A stretch of DNA of 64,000 bases from Myrica gale (Eukaryota; Streptophyta; Magnoliopsida; Fagales; Myricaceae). The position numbers and the translations under genes are program-made. The stretch's first letter is position 1. The number at the start of each line of letters is the position of its first letter. Below, piece by piece: positions 25,307 to 37,565 of this stretch. The notes under the pieces were generated by a model. The model saw only the letters and a list, made by a program, of their open reading frames with translations, ran no database searches and was not told where the DNA came from. The DNA lies in the NCBI GenBank assembly GCA_963930655.1, contig OZ005601.1:11156001-11220000 (forward strand), given 5' to 3'.

Positions 25307-26470
25307 ATGGGGTGCTTTCTGGCATGTTTTGGTTTCTCCAAGAAACGAAGGCGAAAACCTTCGAAGAAGAGTAAACGGGGACACCAGGTAAACCAGTGAA
25401 CTTTCATCGGTTGGTTCTTTCTTCTTGTAGTTTCATTCTTCTTTAGCTTATTTTTTACCAAGCCTATTGTTGCAGAGTCACGGAAGTTATCAGCCCTTAG
25501 ATTCCTCTGTGCCTTCAGATCTTGACATCGCAGCGAACCCCATTTGCACATCTTCTGAGTTCAGGTCAGACATTGATTCATTGGTTCTCTCTCTCTCTCT
25601 GCCCCCCTCCGTCTCTACCATTTGTCGTATATGTTTAGCTAATATTGTTTCTACCTTTTGGTTTCTCAGAGAAAAGCCGAAGGAGCGGCCAAGCTGCAGA
25701 ATCAGAAAAAAGGTTAGCTTTAATTTAGATGTCAAGACCTACGAGCCAATTCCGACTTATTATAATCTTTTGGAGAGTGATGAGGAGGAAGAAAATGGAA
25801 GCAAATGCCAACAAACTGCGCAAGGAAGAGAAAACCTCGGCTCGTTCCCATCGAATCATAGGTACCACAATTGCAGAGACAGCTATGATGAGGCAAACGA
25901 AATAGCATATGACGAGCTTGATCTGTATGATGACGACAATGACAGTTATGACAACGATGACATTATTGAGGATGACTACTTCGCAGACAACGATATTCTT
26001 AGAATCAAAGCCAAGAAGTTTCTTGGCAGTTGGCGTCTTCATATACGAAACCAAAAACGAGAGTTTCTTGGACTCAGTTGACAAAGGACAAGTTCTCTTG
26101 TACTTCAAACGTCAGGGAACTTGAGTCATTTGAGTTGCATCAAAATGCTAGTGATAGAAGCCAACGCGTGCGTTCTGTGCTAAACCCAATAGAAAATCTC
26201 CGCCAGTGGAAAGCAGTCAAAGCGAGAGTAGCACCACCTGAGCACCAGAGGAAGGAGAACATAGAATCGAAGGAAAAACCACCTCGACAGTTTAGTTTAA
26301 AATCAATAGTGGATACATCGCCTTTCCCGAATCAAAGTTGGTCCAAGCCTGTAATGCAAGAAATCGTTGTTGATTCCAGCCTCTCAAACTGGTTGGTGTT
26401 ACCGAAATTCAATAGGGGTGAGACAGTTGACTCGTTGAAGGAACATATGTTCCTCTCAAAATTCAAGTGA
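25307..26470 (+). CDS. Plant-specific acidic protein of unknown function (MGCF N-terminus), possible frameshift
   Basis: Exon 1 is 25307-25387 and exon 2 is 25476-25564, both with GT/AG borders; exon 3 starts at 25670. The N-terminus is MGCFLACFGF followed by a Lys/Arg-rich stretch. Gly-2 and Cys-3 could be myristoylated and palmitoylated (inference). The middle has the family-like motif KKVSFNLDVKTYEP and a run of Asp/Glu (residues about 120-165). The exon 3 frame stops at 26081. The conserved C-terminal part (SVLNPIENLRQWKAVKA, then QEIVVDSSLSNWLV) is open in another frame, up to 26470. One net -1 shift between about 26010 and 26110 explains this; no plausible intron does. Either the gene is broken or there is a sequence error. 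Function is unknown. Confidence 0.65.
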
Positions 26471-28522
26471 GGAAAAAGTATGCCAATTTTAGAGATCAGC
26501 AGATTAAAGGCCAGAAGAATCTAATCTTTCAGGTCCACGCCAATGTTTGTTCATATGCGACGGGTCTCCAAATACAAGTTCAGACTGCTTCTACACAACC
26601 GCTAGGAGACAATAGGGATAGCTTGCTGATTTTGATACAACGATGAAGATTACAATAGCAGCTACAGCTACAGCTACAGCTACTTTGTCTTGTCCATTTT
26701 TGGCTATTTTTAGGCAGGGTGTTATTTGTGGATGTGTTTTCTCATTCTTTGATCCTCTTTCGATTGTATCAGTTGGCTTTTTGTTGTCTATTGTTAAGTC
26801 CTACTGTTTAAGAGCGGTTTTTCTTTTTCTTAAATGTTATTTTTGTTCTATTTCTATAACATATGAGTTAAATACATCTTGTAATGACTATAAGAGTCTT
26901 GACATTTTGCACCCCAATCTATTATTTTTGTCACATTACATCCATCAACTATTGATTTCAAACCCTTTGTACCTTTGTTGAAATTTGTTGTGAAATTTAT
27001 TTTTTAGCTTAAAAAATTATTATTTTACCCTAATAAAATGGTCACTACCAAAAAAATATGGGGATAAAATTATCATTTTACACACTAAAAAATTATTTTC
27101 CATCCAAATTAATCAAAAATTAACAAAGAGTGCAAAGTGTTTGAAATCAATAGTTGGGGGTGCAATGTGACAAAAATAATAGATTGAGTTTAAAGTGTCA
27201 AGACCCCATAATTGAAATATGCAAAATGTATTTATCCCATAACATATTGATAATGAACAAAATAATTTGACTGCAGGGATTTTGAAATTCTCACATGGAA
27301 ATTGAAAAAGGAAAGCAGTTTTAAAACTTCTCTCAAGTTCAGTTGAATTTATAGTCCGAACTCAAACCTAATACTACTTTCTCGCCCATGGATTTTATTT
27401 GCACGTTCTGAGATCAAGGATTCTCCACAACTTGGCGGCAAGGATTCTCCCGAACTCGTCAATTAGGTTAAAAGGATGGGGCTTCAGAGTGGAAAACATG
27501 ATCCTGTACGCAGGAATTCACATATTTGGAAGTACTACTGGCTAGTTCTCTTAAACGAACCATCCTACTGAGGATCATTGGGATCGAGTTTCCACTTTGC
27601 AGCTGAAAAATATGTTATCACTTTGGCCTTTGGGGTTCGTTATGCCTATTAGTGAGTGGACCACTAGGGTGGAGTTATTGAGCATATTGTAAAATATATG
27701 CTCAATTATGGAGCATATGAGGTATACTGTGCGCATCAAGACACATATGATAGATGCTTGGGTTGCTAAAGAAGTAGAATCAATGCATTGAAACATATGG
27801 AAGCAGATGGTGGTTGAATTTGTATATAATTTGATAAATTATAATTGAAAGTTCACAATTAACACATGATCCAAGCTACACAAATTGAGGGAGTTTTTAC
27901 ATTAAGTGATTCAGTAAGTTTTAAGCTCATAGGACCACATGATCCTACTCGAATGCGCCAAGGATGAAGTTAAGAAAGAGCCCTGTGCCTCAGCAGGTCA
28001 ATTTTGTAGATGCAGCGACAATCGAGTATTGCATCATGAAGAATTTAACAGCTGAGGGAAAGAGAGATAGGACAACAGAAGTAACTAGACTTGAGGTACT
28101 TGCTGCTTCATTAAACATGAAAAGAATCGAAGTAATCTTTTGAGTGTATGTTCTAAAATACAACAAATTCACCTGGCAAAGCATGAACAACCTCCATTCT
28201 ATTGAATACATTACAAACAAAATCAGCTATATATTGGCATCCTCTTCACCTCATTTCGCCATGGGAAGGAGATCCATGCAGTCTGCATATGGTTATAAGA
28301 AACTCACCAAATCTCACCTAAGAAATTTTCTTAGACTTAATTTTTTTGAGTATCACAATATCATGCCAAACAGGCACTCTGCAGCTTTGGAACTTCCGTC
28401 TATCTTTACAATGGCAAGATGAAGGAGACCGATGTGTCCAACAATCATCCAAAGTTGGAGATGGTTCCCCATCAATTTTTTATCCAGCAGACATTTTCTT
28501 ATAGTCGCTATACTGGATTCAC
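26471..28522. other. Intergenic region with a Mutator-type MITE
   Basis: No gene is supported. A short (AGCTAC)n run lies near 26660, probably in the 3' flank of the MGCF gene. A Mutator-type MITE lies at 26865-27238. The remaining 1.2 kb has only short ORFs that I do not recognise. Confidence 0.5.
26856..27247. mobile_element. Mutator-type MITE, 374 bp, long inverted arms, perfect 9-bp target duplication
   Basis: The element spans 26865-27238 and is flanked by ATAACATAT at 26856-26864 and 27239-27247. The arms are more than 100 bp long and nearly complementary: GAGTTAAATACATCTTG on the left against GGGATAAATACATTTTG read from the right, and both contain CTATTATTTTTGTCACATT. It can fold into a long hairpin. 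It is exactly as long as the element at 29268-29641. Confidence 0.85.
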
Positions 28523-31500
28523 CTACATTATGGTACAGATACAAGGATCTGAATCCTCATCATCAGAGTCACTTGCATCACTGCAGGAACAAAGAGGGGA
28601 CAGGGAATGAGAGACTTGCAAATGAGATAAATCTTAAAACCATTACATTAAGGAACCATTTGAATTATCTATGGTTAATCTTATGTCATCATTTTCTTCA
28701 AAGATTAAAACTGGAGTCCATATGGCACTGATACTGCCTATTTGGATTATTCTGAAGAAACAGATTGGAAAAAAAAGGGAACTGTTTTCCTTCTCTTATA
28801 GCAACAAAATAGATGTGCTAAACCAACCATTGTTTATAATGAATTTTTTTCACCAGTACCTTGCTGAAACAACCATTACAAGATAGGCTACATGGAGAAT
28901 AAAGAATCTAAAACAATTACTTGTCTTTAACTCGTCTGAACCAGGAAGTACTAGGAGAAAGTGAGATAAACAAAGGGATATTTTCAATGAGATTCTTCAG
29001 CAGTTTTTATTTTATTTTCAAAGACATGATCAGTGTATCCTGGAGACATGAAATTACACGTCTCTAGCAGCGCAGACAGTATAAATGATGAGTGGCTTAC
29101 ACCATAGTGATCATGTATTGCCATTAGTAGCACCTGGGTATACCTAACATATGACTTGACTTTATCTGTGGTTGTTCAAATCATAACTCTGCATGCTCTT
29201 AAAGAGTTGGATGTATTTCCCATCTCTATGAAAAGTTGGGTGGTCCAAATACATAACAAATTAAAAAGTATTAAATAATTTTTCACCCACTTACTATTGA
29301 TTTTCTAGCACTTTGCACCCTGGACTACCAATTTCGTTACATTTCGTCCCTCAACTACCAACCGTCTACACTTTGCATCCTCCGCCGTTAATTTCGATGG
29401 AAATTGCTATTTTGGCTCAGTGAAATGACGATTTTACCTTCACTATTTTTTTATTATTATATTTTATATGGAGGTAAAGTCTTCATTTCACTGAATCAAA
29501 CTAGCAATTTACATCCAAATTAACGGCAGGGGTGCAAAGTGTAGACAACTGGTAGTTGAGGGCAAAATCTAACGAAATCAGTAGTCTAGAGTTCAAAATG
29601 TCAGAACTCTAATAGTTGGGGGGCGAAAGTGTATTTTTCCCAATTAAAAATGATAAGAAGTCCTATTTGCAATTAAACTATTGAATCTGCTCATCCTTTT
29701 TCATAGCAGAATCCACCATCTCACACGAAGAAGAAAATGCAGCTGTTAAGTGGAGGAAGATAGAAGCAGGCCAACCCACTACTTGGAAATCTCAATTTCC
29801 TTAACATAGTATTTCAAAGTAGAGAAACTATACCATCCTTAAAGTGAGGAAGTTTATGTTTTGCAAATGTCTTATAAAATATTGCACGCTAGCTCTAAGA
29901 TCCTTAAGACCGTTGCTACCTAAGACATTCATATTCAAGTTATTGTCAGACAAAGTAATCTCAAAGATTGAACATAATTCTTTTCCGGGGTTGAATAAGG
30001 TAGTGACCTGCATTATTAGTTCTCTCCTCTTAGAAAGCTTCATGATTTCTGAGAGAATAATGCATCTCTTTGTTGCTATACATAAGATTGACTCTAGCTC
30101 ATTCTTTTACAGTCCCAACACATCCATCTTCATACACTGAAGTGAGGTCCTATCTTTTCGAACACATAATATCACCTAGAAAAAAATCTTGCGGAAAATC
30201 TATAATTCTCATATCAAATGCATTCACTTGCACAGCCTATTCTCTACTTCGCATAATATCCATATAAGAAAAACCAACATTCAGCACTTTCTTAAAATAT
30301 TTATACGTGAATAATCCACCTTGTTGCCAGAATAGGAGAATGCAAGAAATTAAACGAAGAGAAGATTACAATAAAATGAAGATTTTATGGGGTTACGATG
30401 GACACAAAATGCGGCTTAGACAGGGATAGCATGAAATATATCCAAGAATTGAATTAATCTGAAGCCATTAGACAACATATGGCGTGTACAGAGTCTTACA
30501 TGAGATCACCAAAAAGGAGCCATAATTATACGTAAATGCACCACAAACAAATTCCCAGGAATCGATGAACCATCAAAGTAACAGAGACTACGAGTATGGA
30601 AAAATAAGGAAACGACTAATTATCAACCCAGAAAGAGGATGGACATATGGATAGCATAGAATCCCATTTCAAAACACCAAAGAAACAAAGAAACATTGAA
30701 CACGGCAAGTGTAGCTTACACAGACCCAAATGCTCCAAAATGGCCTATGTTCGACAGATCAAGCTAAAAAAGAGAATGTACTGCCCTGTTGACTGGAATA
30801 GGTGACAGCAGTAGAATGGAGAAAAATAAACTTCTTTATGAATTTTTTTAGTCAGTGAAATGACTGCATTATTGTCCAGAAGACATATTTCTTAGTAATC
30901 TGAAAATATAGAAAATGATGCACTTTTGTGAGTGGTATTCAAGGACTCTACAGTGCTTTTATCTAACCATGATGCAACATCAAGTCCTGCTTCTGACTAG
31001 TGGTTATTCTCGGCTATTTGACTTTTTATACCAACTACTTCTTAACTATGTTCGCATTCCTAGCTCATCCTGCAGCGAGTTCTATCTTTTCATAGGGCAG
31101 ACAAGGAAGCAAATCAGGTTTTGATGATACAACAAGTGCTAGACAGGCGTCAACTCAATCCTCAATTGCAGTCGTGCACCAGGAATATCAACAGTATCAT
31201 AAGTATGTACTCGTCTATTATTGGGCACCACATCAGGAAGAACAATCAACAAACGCCACATTATCGACCCAGATTAGTGGTTCTTTATAGCCTTCAAGTG
31301 ATCACACATTAATGACTTCATTTCTCTTGATCAGCAGCTCTGCTGCTCACAGAATCCTAAGGTTCACCTCTAGGTCCAGTCTTACAATACCATATAGCTA
31401 GGTCAATGAAGGCATTAAATCTTCCACGCATCAGCTAGGTAAGTTTCCAAACCAGCAAACTCCCAACTCAAAAAAGAGCGAGCCAAATCATAAAACAAAA

Positions 31501-31815
31501 ACCACCACCACCACTAAAATGTAAAGTCTTAAATGTGTAAAAAAGAAGCACATTTAAGTACATGAGTCCGCGCATATATTACCTTGGTTCGAATTCCATC
31601 ACCTCAGCAAGCTTATTTCCATTCTTATCGTTCCACTGCACCTTCAGTGGCCTTTTCCCTGACTTTCTGGACATCCCACCTCGGCGAGGTGGCAACAACG
31701 AATTAGACTCGCTATCCTCCTCTCCATTAACGTGGTGATCCTCAACTTTCGGAGAGTCTGTAGAAGCTATAGCGTTATTTGTGCAGCCATTGACAACCTT
31801 ATCATCCGTAGCCAT
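28523..31815 (-). CDS. Small acidic plant protein of unknown function with C-terminal CTIM
   Basis: Two coding exons on the minus strand: 31815-31583 (233 nt) and 28580-28523 (58 nt), joined over a 3002-bp intron (GTAATA donor, CTGCAG acceptor; the split codon is AG/T). The product is 96 residues. It has a central conserved block, RRGGMSRKSGKRPLKVQWND, then GNKLAEVMEFEPS, then an acidic Asp/Ser stretch, and ends CICTIM. The last four residues fit a CaaX prenylation box (X = Met, the farnesyl type), with a second Cys just upstream; this is inference. The start is the first ATG of the open frame. The intron carries a Mutator-type MITE. The family occurs in plants, but I know no function for it. 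Confidence 0.78.
29259..29650. mobile_element. Mutator-type MITE, 374 bp, 9-bp target duplication, inside an intron
   Basis: The element spans 29268-29641, flanked by AATTAAAAA at 29259-29267 and 29642-29650. Its arms are about 150 bp and imperfectly complementary; both contain CTACACTTTGCA and CCGTTAATTT. It shares the CACTTTGCACCC style of sequence with the element at 26865-27238. It lies in the 3-kb intron of the CTIM protein gene. Confidence 0.8.
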
Positions 31816-32855
31816 CAAAAGGGTCTCACAGTCCTCAACGCGGAGAACTGGAATTCTTCCCCAGGCAGCTCTGATGAAAACAGAGCAAAGAACGAATCTC
31901 TCAGCGGAAATTCAGGCTATCTCCAATATTAATCAGAACCCCAATTCATCCAATTGCCCGAAAATCAAGAACTTACAAACCCTATCCTGGAAACCAAAAT
32001 CTGGAGTTGATTCCGACTATGAATTGAAACTTTTGGGTCAACGCTCATTCCCAGCTTAAGTTTTCAATGACAGAACAGAGAGCCAACAAATGAGACACTG
32101 GAAACATTTGGATTTTGGAGTTACATGGATACCAATAAAACCATCACTGGGTGACGGGAAGAGGCGATTCCCGAGAAAATGACGGTAAAGTACGGTTTCA
32201 GAACGATTTTGGAGCGAAAACGATCAATAAATGAGATAACTTGGTTACCGGGAAGAGACGGATCGGAATAGCTTTCAGAAAGGAACAAAGTTATTGGATG
32301 CAGATAAAAAATGGCCAATATGAGGGATTAATATTCCATTATGCTATTAAGTATTGACATGAACCGAAGGAAAAAAGAGAACCATATAAAAAACACAGAG
32401 CGTGTTCTTTTTCTGATTAATTAGAGGGTGAATGAAAATGTAATAGGCTGTGTTATAATTGGAAGGGACGAGAACGATTCAGATCGCTTAGGCGGCTGGG
32501 ATTAGGGAAAATGGTGGATGTGTGGGGGCCAGGTTGAGGGTGGCGGCTTTGCATTAGTTTTTTTTTTTTTTTCTAAATACGGCTTTGCATTAGTTATTTA
32601 CGTCATAATAGACAGTTTTCAGGGCAGGGGTTGCTGCGATTATTTTCTAAAATGCCGTTGCGCTCGTACCTTTTTTTGGTCTTTTCTACGGCTTTTTACG
32701 GATTTTACAGTGCGTTAAAGTTTTATTTTCCCACCACTGATACCTGAGTTCGATCATATCTGAATAGGATAAGAGGAAATATTTGCAAATGGCGACTCTT
32801 ACCCAAGTTTATCTATTGCCTGCTTTTTCTATTTCTCAAGGATTCAGTGGTGGGT
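31816..32855. other. 5' flank of the CTIM gene and intergenic sequence
   Basis: The portion to about 32330 probably holds 5' UTR sequence and a promoter for the minus-strand gene; a possible 5' UTR splice donor (CCG|GTAACC, minus strand) lies near 32248. Nothing is recognised between 32330 and the hAT target duplication at 32856. Confidence 0.4.
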
Positions 32856-32996
32856 AAAAGGAGTAGGGCCGAAAAAATCGGAAATAAGGTCCGATTTTCG
32901 GACCGCATTTCTGGTCCTCCAGTATTAAAGGACCGGACCGGTTTAAATTTTTTTGTAAACATAACGAACCGTTTTGAAATTCTTACATAGAATTTT

Positions 32997-33095
32997 CGCT
33001 CGATGGTCGCTCGACGATCGCTCGAGCGCTCTACACCATTTTGTTACAGAGACTTATCGCTCGACTGTCGCTTGACAGGCACTCGAGCGATACCT
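32997..33095. repeat. Subterminal TCGCTCGA repeat cluster of the hAT element
   Basis: About seven copies or variants of CGCTCGA, some in opposite orientations (GCTCGAGCGC, CTCGAGCGA), lie within 100 bp near the left end of the hAT. In this superfamily clustered subterminal repeats often bind transposase; that role here is inference. Confidence 0.6.
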
Positions 33096-33711
33096 TTAAA
33101 TTTTTTTAAAAAAAACGTAGATGCCTAGATGGAAAAGAAAATAGGAATGAAGTGTTTAAAGATATGAATATGTGAAGATGTGAATATGTGAAGTTTATTT
33201 AACACATATCATAGTTTGCTCATTAATTTAAAGACTTAAAGATGTAAATTTATTTTAAAACTTAAAAATGTGAATTCATTAATTTCGTTTAACATATACT
33301 ATAGTTTGCTCATTAATTTAAAGATTTGAGTTCATTTAACACCTATTTTCATTTCTTTAAGTAAAAATTGTTGTATTTACTTGCAATATGATTATTGAAT
33401 TGTAAAATTAACATAAAAAGGGAATGATTTTGATTGTAAGACAGAGACTGAAGATAATAAATTAGTTGCAAATATCTTACAAAATTAAACATAATAAGTT
33501 AAAAATACAAATGTCTCGAACACGCACAAACAAATACATTAAGAAACTAAATTCACTTGTTGGTAGTTGATGTCCCAAGTTCGCTTGTTGCTGTGCTATT
33601 GCTTGTCATTTCTGCAAGTTCAAATGTCAATAAACGTTAAAAATAAATAAATATAAGTAAAGTATACAGAAAATAAAAAAGAGAATTAAATTACAAGCAT
33701 ATTTTATTTAC

Positions 33712-35866
33712 CAGAATCCATGTCATAACTCTCGATGCAATCCAAAGTTTCTTTGATGTTAATTGATTCATTTTCATCCGCACGCCTCAACCAATCTTGA
33801 GTGCAAACGAGGGCCTCCACAGTCGTTGGAGCTAATGAACTCCGAAATGGATCAAGTACACGTCCCTCATACTAAAAGCGGACTCTGAAGACACAATGGA
33901 AATAGGGATAGCTAATACATCCCGTGCAATCTTAGCAATGACAGGATATCGTAAATCATTATCCCTCCACCATTTCAATACATCAAAATTATTGTCTGGA
34001 GTAACAAATGGATCAGCCAAATATCGATCAATTTCTAAGTTTGCACTGGGAGTTAATGAATATGTTCCAAACGATATAGCCATGCTCCAAAAATCCTAAA
34101 ATAAAGTTCGCTTGCTGACAGAAGTATCAACCACTGGAGGAGGAGACACACTACTAGTAGTTGCATGCACTTGAGCCTGAGGTAATCTCAACGCATATTC
34201 ATCAAACAATGCACGAAACAAATCGGTTATACTGGCAACCAATTTCTCTCCCTCTATTCCACCGTACATCAACCTCACCATCTGTCCCATTACTTGTAAC
34301 TTAGACCTTGGATCAATCACATTAGCAATAAAATATCAACAGATTTAACATGTCATTCTTCCCCCAATATTTTTGGTATTTAACCATCATAATATCAGCC
34401 ATGACTTTCAATCTTTGGTCCGCACTTTGTGAATAACGACACAAATGAGAATGCACCCCATATAGTCCATGGAAATAGGAATTCAAAGTAACATACAAGG
34501 AACCAGAAAATTGCACAGTAGCATCATAAAAGAGTTCAAGAAACTTGCAAAATACCCTTATTTTTTCCCAGTCCTCTTTTGTTGGTGGTCCCAAATTCCT
34601 CTTCCCGCACTCACCTTCGGTAAAATGAGAAAGATAATCAACATAATCACTCCCCATTCTATCAAAAGCAAACTCATACTTCTCAGCAACATCCAACATA
34701 AAAAACGTAGAGTTCCAACGAGTTGAGACATCAAGGCACAAACTCTTGGAATATTCAATCCTCTCATTCTCAACACATTGCTTAAACTTGATAAGCCTTG
34801 CAGGAGAAGACCGCACATACCTAATTGCATTTAACAAAAAACAACTGTAAGAAATCTTGAATTTCTAACAAAAGAATTATGCATAGTACTAAGAAATGAA
34901 AAACAAATACATACCTAATTGCATCACGAACCCTTGTAATTGCATCATCATTTATCTTTAATCCATCACCAACCACAAGATTCATAATGTGCGCCGCACA
35001 TCTCATGTGAATGTAAAGACCTTTCAATACATTACTTCGTAGATGCCTCTTCAAGTAACCAATAGCTGTATCATTTGAAGATGCGTTATCAACTGTGATG
35101 GTCATAATCTTCTCAATTCCTCAATCATGTAAACACTCCTCCACTTGTGCCCCTATTGTGTCTCCTTTGTGATTATCAATCAAACGAAAGTCAATCACTT
35201 TTTTCTGCAATTTCCACTCCTTGTCAATCCAATGGGCAGTGACAACCATATAACTCAAATTCTGGATCGAAGTCCAAGCATCAGTGGTGAGACAAACTCT
35301 ACTATCAGAAGCCTTTATCATACACTTCAACCATGCTTTTTTATCCTTAAAAATGTCCATACAAGTCCTAGCCATGGTCATGTGGGATGAGACTTGAAAT
35401 CTAGGCTCTAGCATCCGTACAAAATTTCTAAATTAGGGAGACTCCACAATCCTGAAAGGGAGCTCATCAACAATAAGAAACACTGTCAAAGCTTGACAAA
35501 GAGCTATAGCATGATTATGGTCAAAAAATTTTGCCAACACCATATTACTAGGGTTTTCATCACCCTCAACTTCCTTCTCAAATGTTAACGTTCTTTGCCT
35601 CTTGTCGTGTTTTGGGGTAGCTGATTGGGGTTTTTCTTACATTTAGTAAGATGTTCTAACAAATTTTTCGTCTCATTCTTATTTTCATCTGCAGCATAAT
35701 TAGCATCACAATAATTGCAAAATGACCTGGGGCGCGGTGGGTCACCAATATACTTTTTTGTAAAATAATCCCAAACCATAGATTGATTCTTTCTTTTTAA
35801 TTTAGGTGGTTCACTACTTGGTGGGGGAATTGATGAAACATCTTCCTCCTCATCCTCTAAACTCAA
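33712..35866 (-). pseudogene. hAT transposase (BED zinc finger, RICESLEEPER-like), broken
   Basis: Reading on the minus strand, the order is: a BED finger (FTKKY, then SFCNYC with HLTKC), a catalytic region with CLTTDAWTS and TITVDNASSND, a block with CLDVSTRWNSTF, and the hAT C-terminal dimerisation region ending IPISIVSSESAFS. A probable short intron lies near 34830-34915, with CAATTAGGTATGT at both junctions. Breaks seen: a frame change near 35590, in-frame stops near 35434, at 35121-35123 and at 34096-34098, a one-base shift near 34330 and another near 33860. No functional transposase can be made from this copy. Confidence 0.88.
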
Positions 35867-36986
35867 TCTTCTAGCATCAATAGTACGCTCCGAAAGATTA
35901 CGAGAATAAGATAGCTTTTGATCCCTATGTCATTGAAGCAAAACCATCAAGTCAAATAATTTTAATGAGATCATGTTTGATTGAATATAAGGTTATATGA
36001 CAAGAAACCTCTGTTTATTTCTTTAGTACACAAAATGAGATTGTGTTTGATTGAATATTCATATGACAAGAAACCTCTGTTTATGTGATCTCTTTGAAAC
36101 ATGTAAAATTATAATAATTTTTGCAACCGTGTGTTTGTGTGTGAATGTCTGAATGATCATGTTTGTCACATAATAATCTTTGAAAGATATAACGTACAAA
36201 CTACCAATCCAAAATTAGCAAGAGTGTAACACTGTAACTTACGAAATTCAACAACATTACTTGAAAATTAATCATCTTCACAATACTGCAACAAGCCAAC
36301 AACTCACAGCCTAATTTCAATCCAAAATACGCGTACCAACTACCAACAACTCACAGCCTAGTTTCAATCCAAATTTCAATCCAAAACTGAAAACACACAT
36401 ACCAACAGCTCACAGCCTCACACCTTACATCCAAATTTCAACAGCCAAATTTCACAATCGAATGCTCGAAGCCAAATTTTCAACAACTCACAGGGGAGGC
36501 GCTGGGGTTCGGGGCCTTGGGCTGGCCGACTGGGTATGGCTGCGCCGGGGAGGCCGAGACTGGGAGGGGGCAAGAAGGGGACGACGGTCTGAGACTTTGA
36601 ACCGCCGAAGTGAAGGCCGAAGGGGAGCCAGGAGGCTGTCAGGTTGGCTAGCCGCTGGCTGCCGGCTAGGACTCGCCGACTTGGTCTCTCGAGAGGGGAA
36701 GAAGACGAGACGGACTGACGGAGAATGAGAGAAGAGATATGGCCTCTGGGAGTGCCGGAGTGGGAGTGCCAAAAATCAAACGCATTATGGCAATACACAA
36801 AACGCAAGACATCGTATATTAGTAAGTTTTTTTTAAATGCAGTCCGGTCAAGTTTGGACTGCATTTTTTAAAAGAGAGGATCGGACCGGACCATATTTTA
36901 AAATTTAGGATTGAATAAAATCGTAAATTCGATCTGATTTTCTGGTCCGATCCTATGCTGTCCGCGGCCGGTTGTGTGTAGCCCTA

Positions 36987-37565
36987 AAAAGGAGGGTTCA
37001 AACATGAGCGAGTCAATCATTGACTAAAAAGACAAAAATTAAAAGAGAGAATATGTGAGAAAGGCTATAAAAAAGACAAAAATAAAAAGAGATAATATGT
37101 GAGAAAGGCTATAAATCCGCCTTTGAGTTGATCCCGGTTGTGTGCAGCCCCAAAAAGGAGGGTTCAAACATGGGCGAGTCAATCATTGACTAAAAAGACA
37201 AAAATAAAAAGAGAGAAGATGTGAGAAAGGCTATAAATCGGCCTTTGAGTTGATCAGACTAGGCGCAGCTGTCTTTGCTATTAAACTTGACTAAAAAGAC
37301 AAAAATAAAAAGAGAGAATACGTGAGAAAGGCTATAAATCCGCGTTTGAGTTGATCAGGCTAGGCGCAGCTGTCTTTGCTATTTTATAGTTCTTTTGAGA
37401 AATACTCGCGCAGCGCGTCGTCTATATATTAAACTTGACTAAAAAGACAAAAATAAAAAGAGAATATATGTGAGAACGCCTTTGAGTTGATCAGACTAGG
37501 CGCAGCTGTCTTTGCTATTTTATAGTTCTTTTGAGAAATACTCGTGCAGCGCGTCGTCTATATAT
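36987..37565. repeat. Complex tandem duplication beside the hAT right end
   Basis: Units containing GACTAAAAAGACAAAAAT begin at 37022, 37188, 37289 and 37437, with a partial unit near 37071. They alternate with GCCTTTGAGTTGATCAG and AGGCGCAGCTGTCTTTGCTA. One unit, at about 37134-37160, also carries the terminal bases of the hAT (GGTTGTGTGCAGCCCC) followed by AAAAGGAG, so the duplication includes the element end and its target duplication. No coding content. Confidence 0.82.

Larger units (their letters stand above)
32856..36994 (-). mobile_element. hAT DNA transposon, 4123 bp, perfect 8-bp target duplication
   Basis: The element spans 32864-36986. AAAAGGAG occurs immediately on both sides (32856-32863 and 36987-36994), the 8-bp duplication expected for hAT. 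The terminal inverted repeats begin TAGGGCCG and, from the right, TAGGGCTA. Subterminal regions carry GGACCGGACC motifs at both ends, and a cluster of TCGCTCGA repeats lies at about 32997-33095. The transposase gene lies on the minus strand and is broken. A GC-rich block at about 36490-36760 lies upstream of the transposase. Confidence 0.92.

Noticed and set aside
36418..36864. ORFs in the GC-rich block of the hAT as genes
   Set aside because: Low-complexity Arg/Ser/Pro translations on both strands, no recognisable domain.
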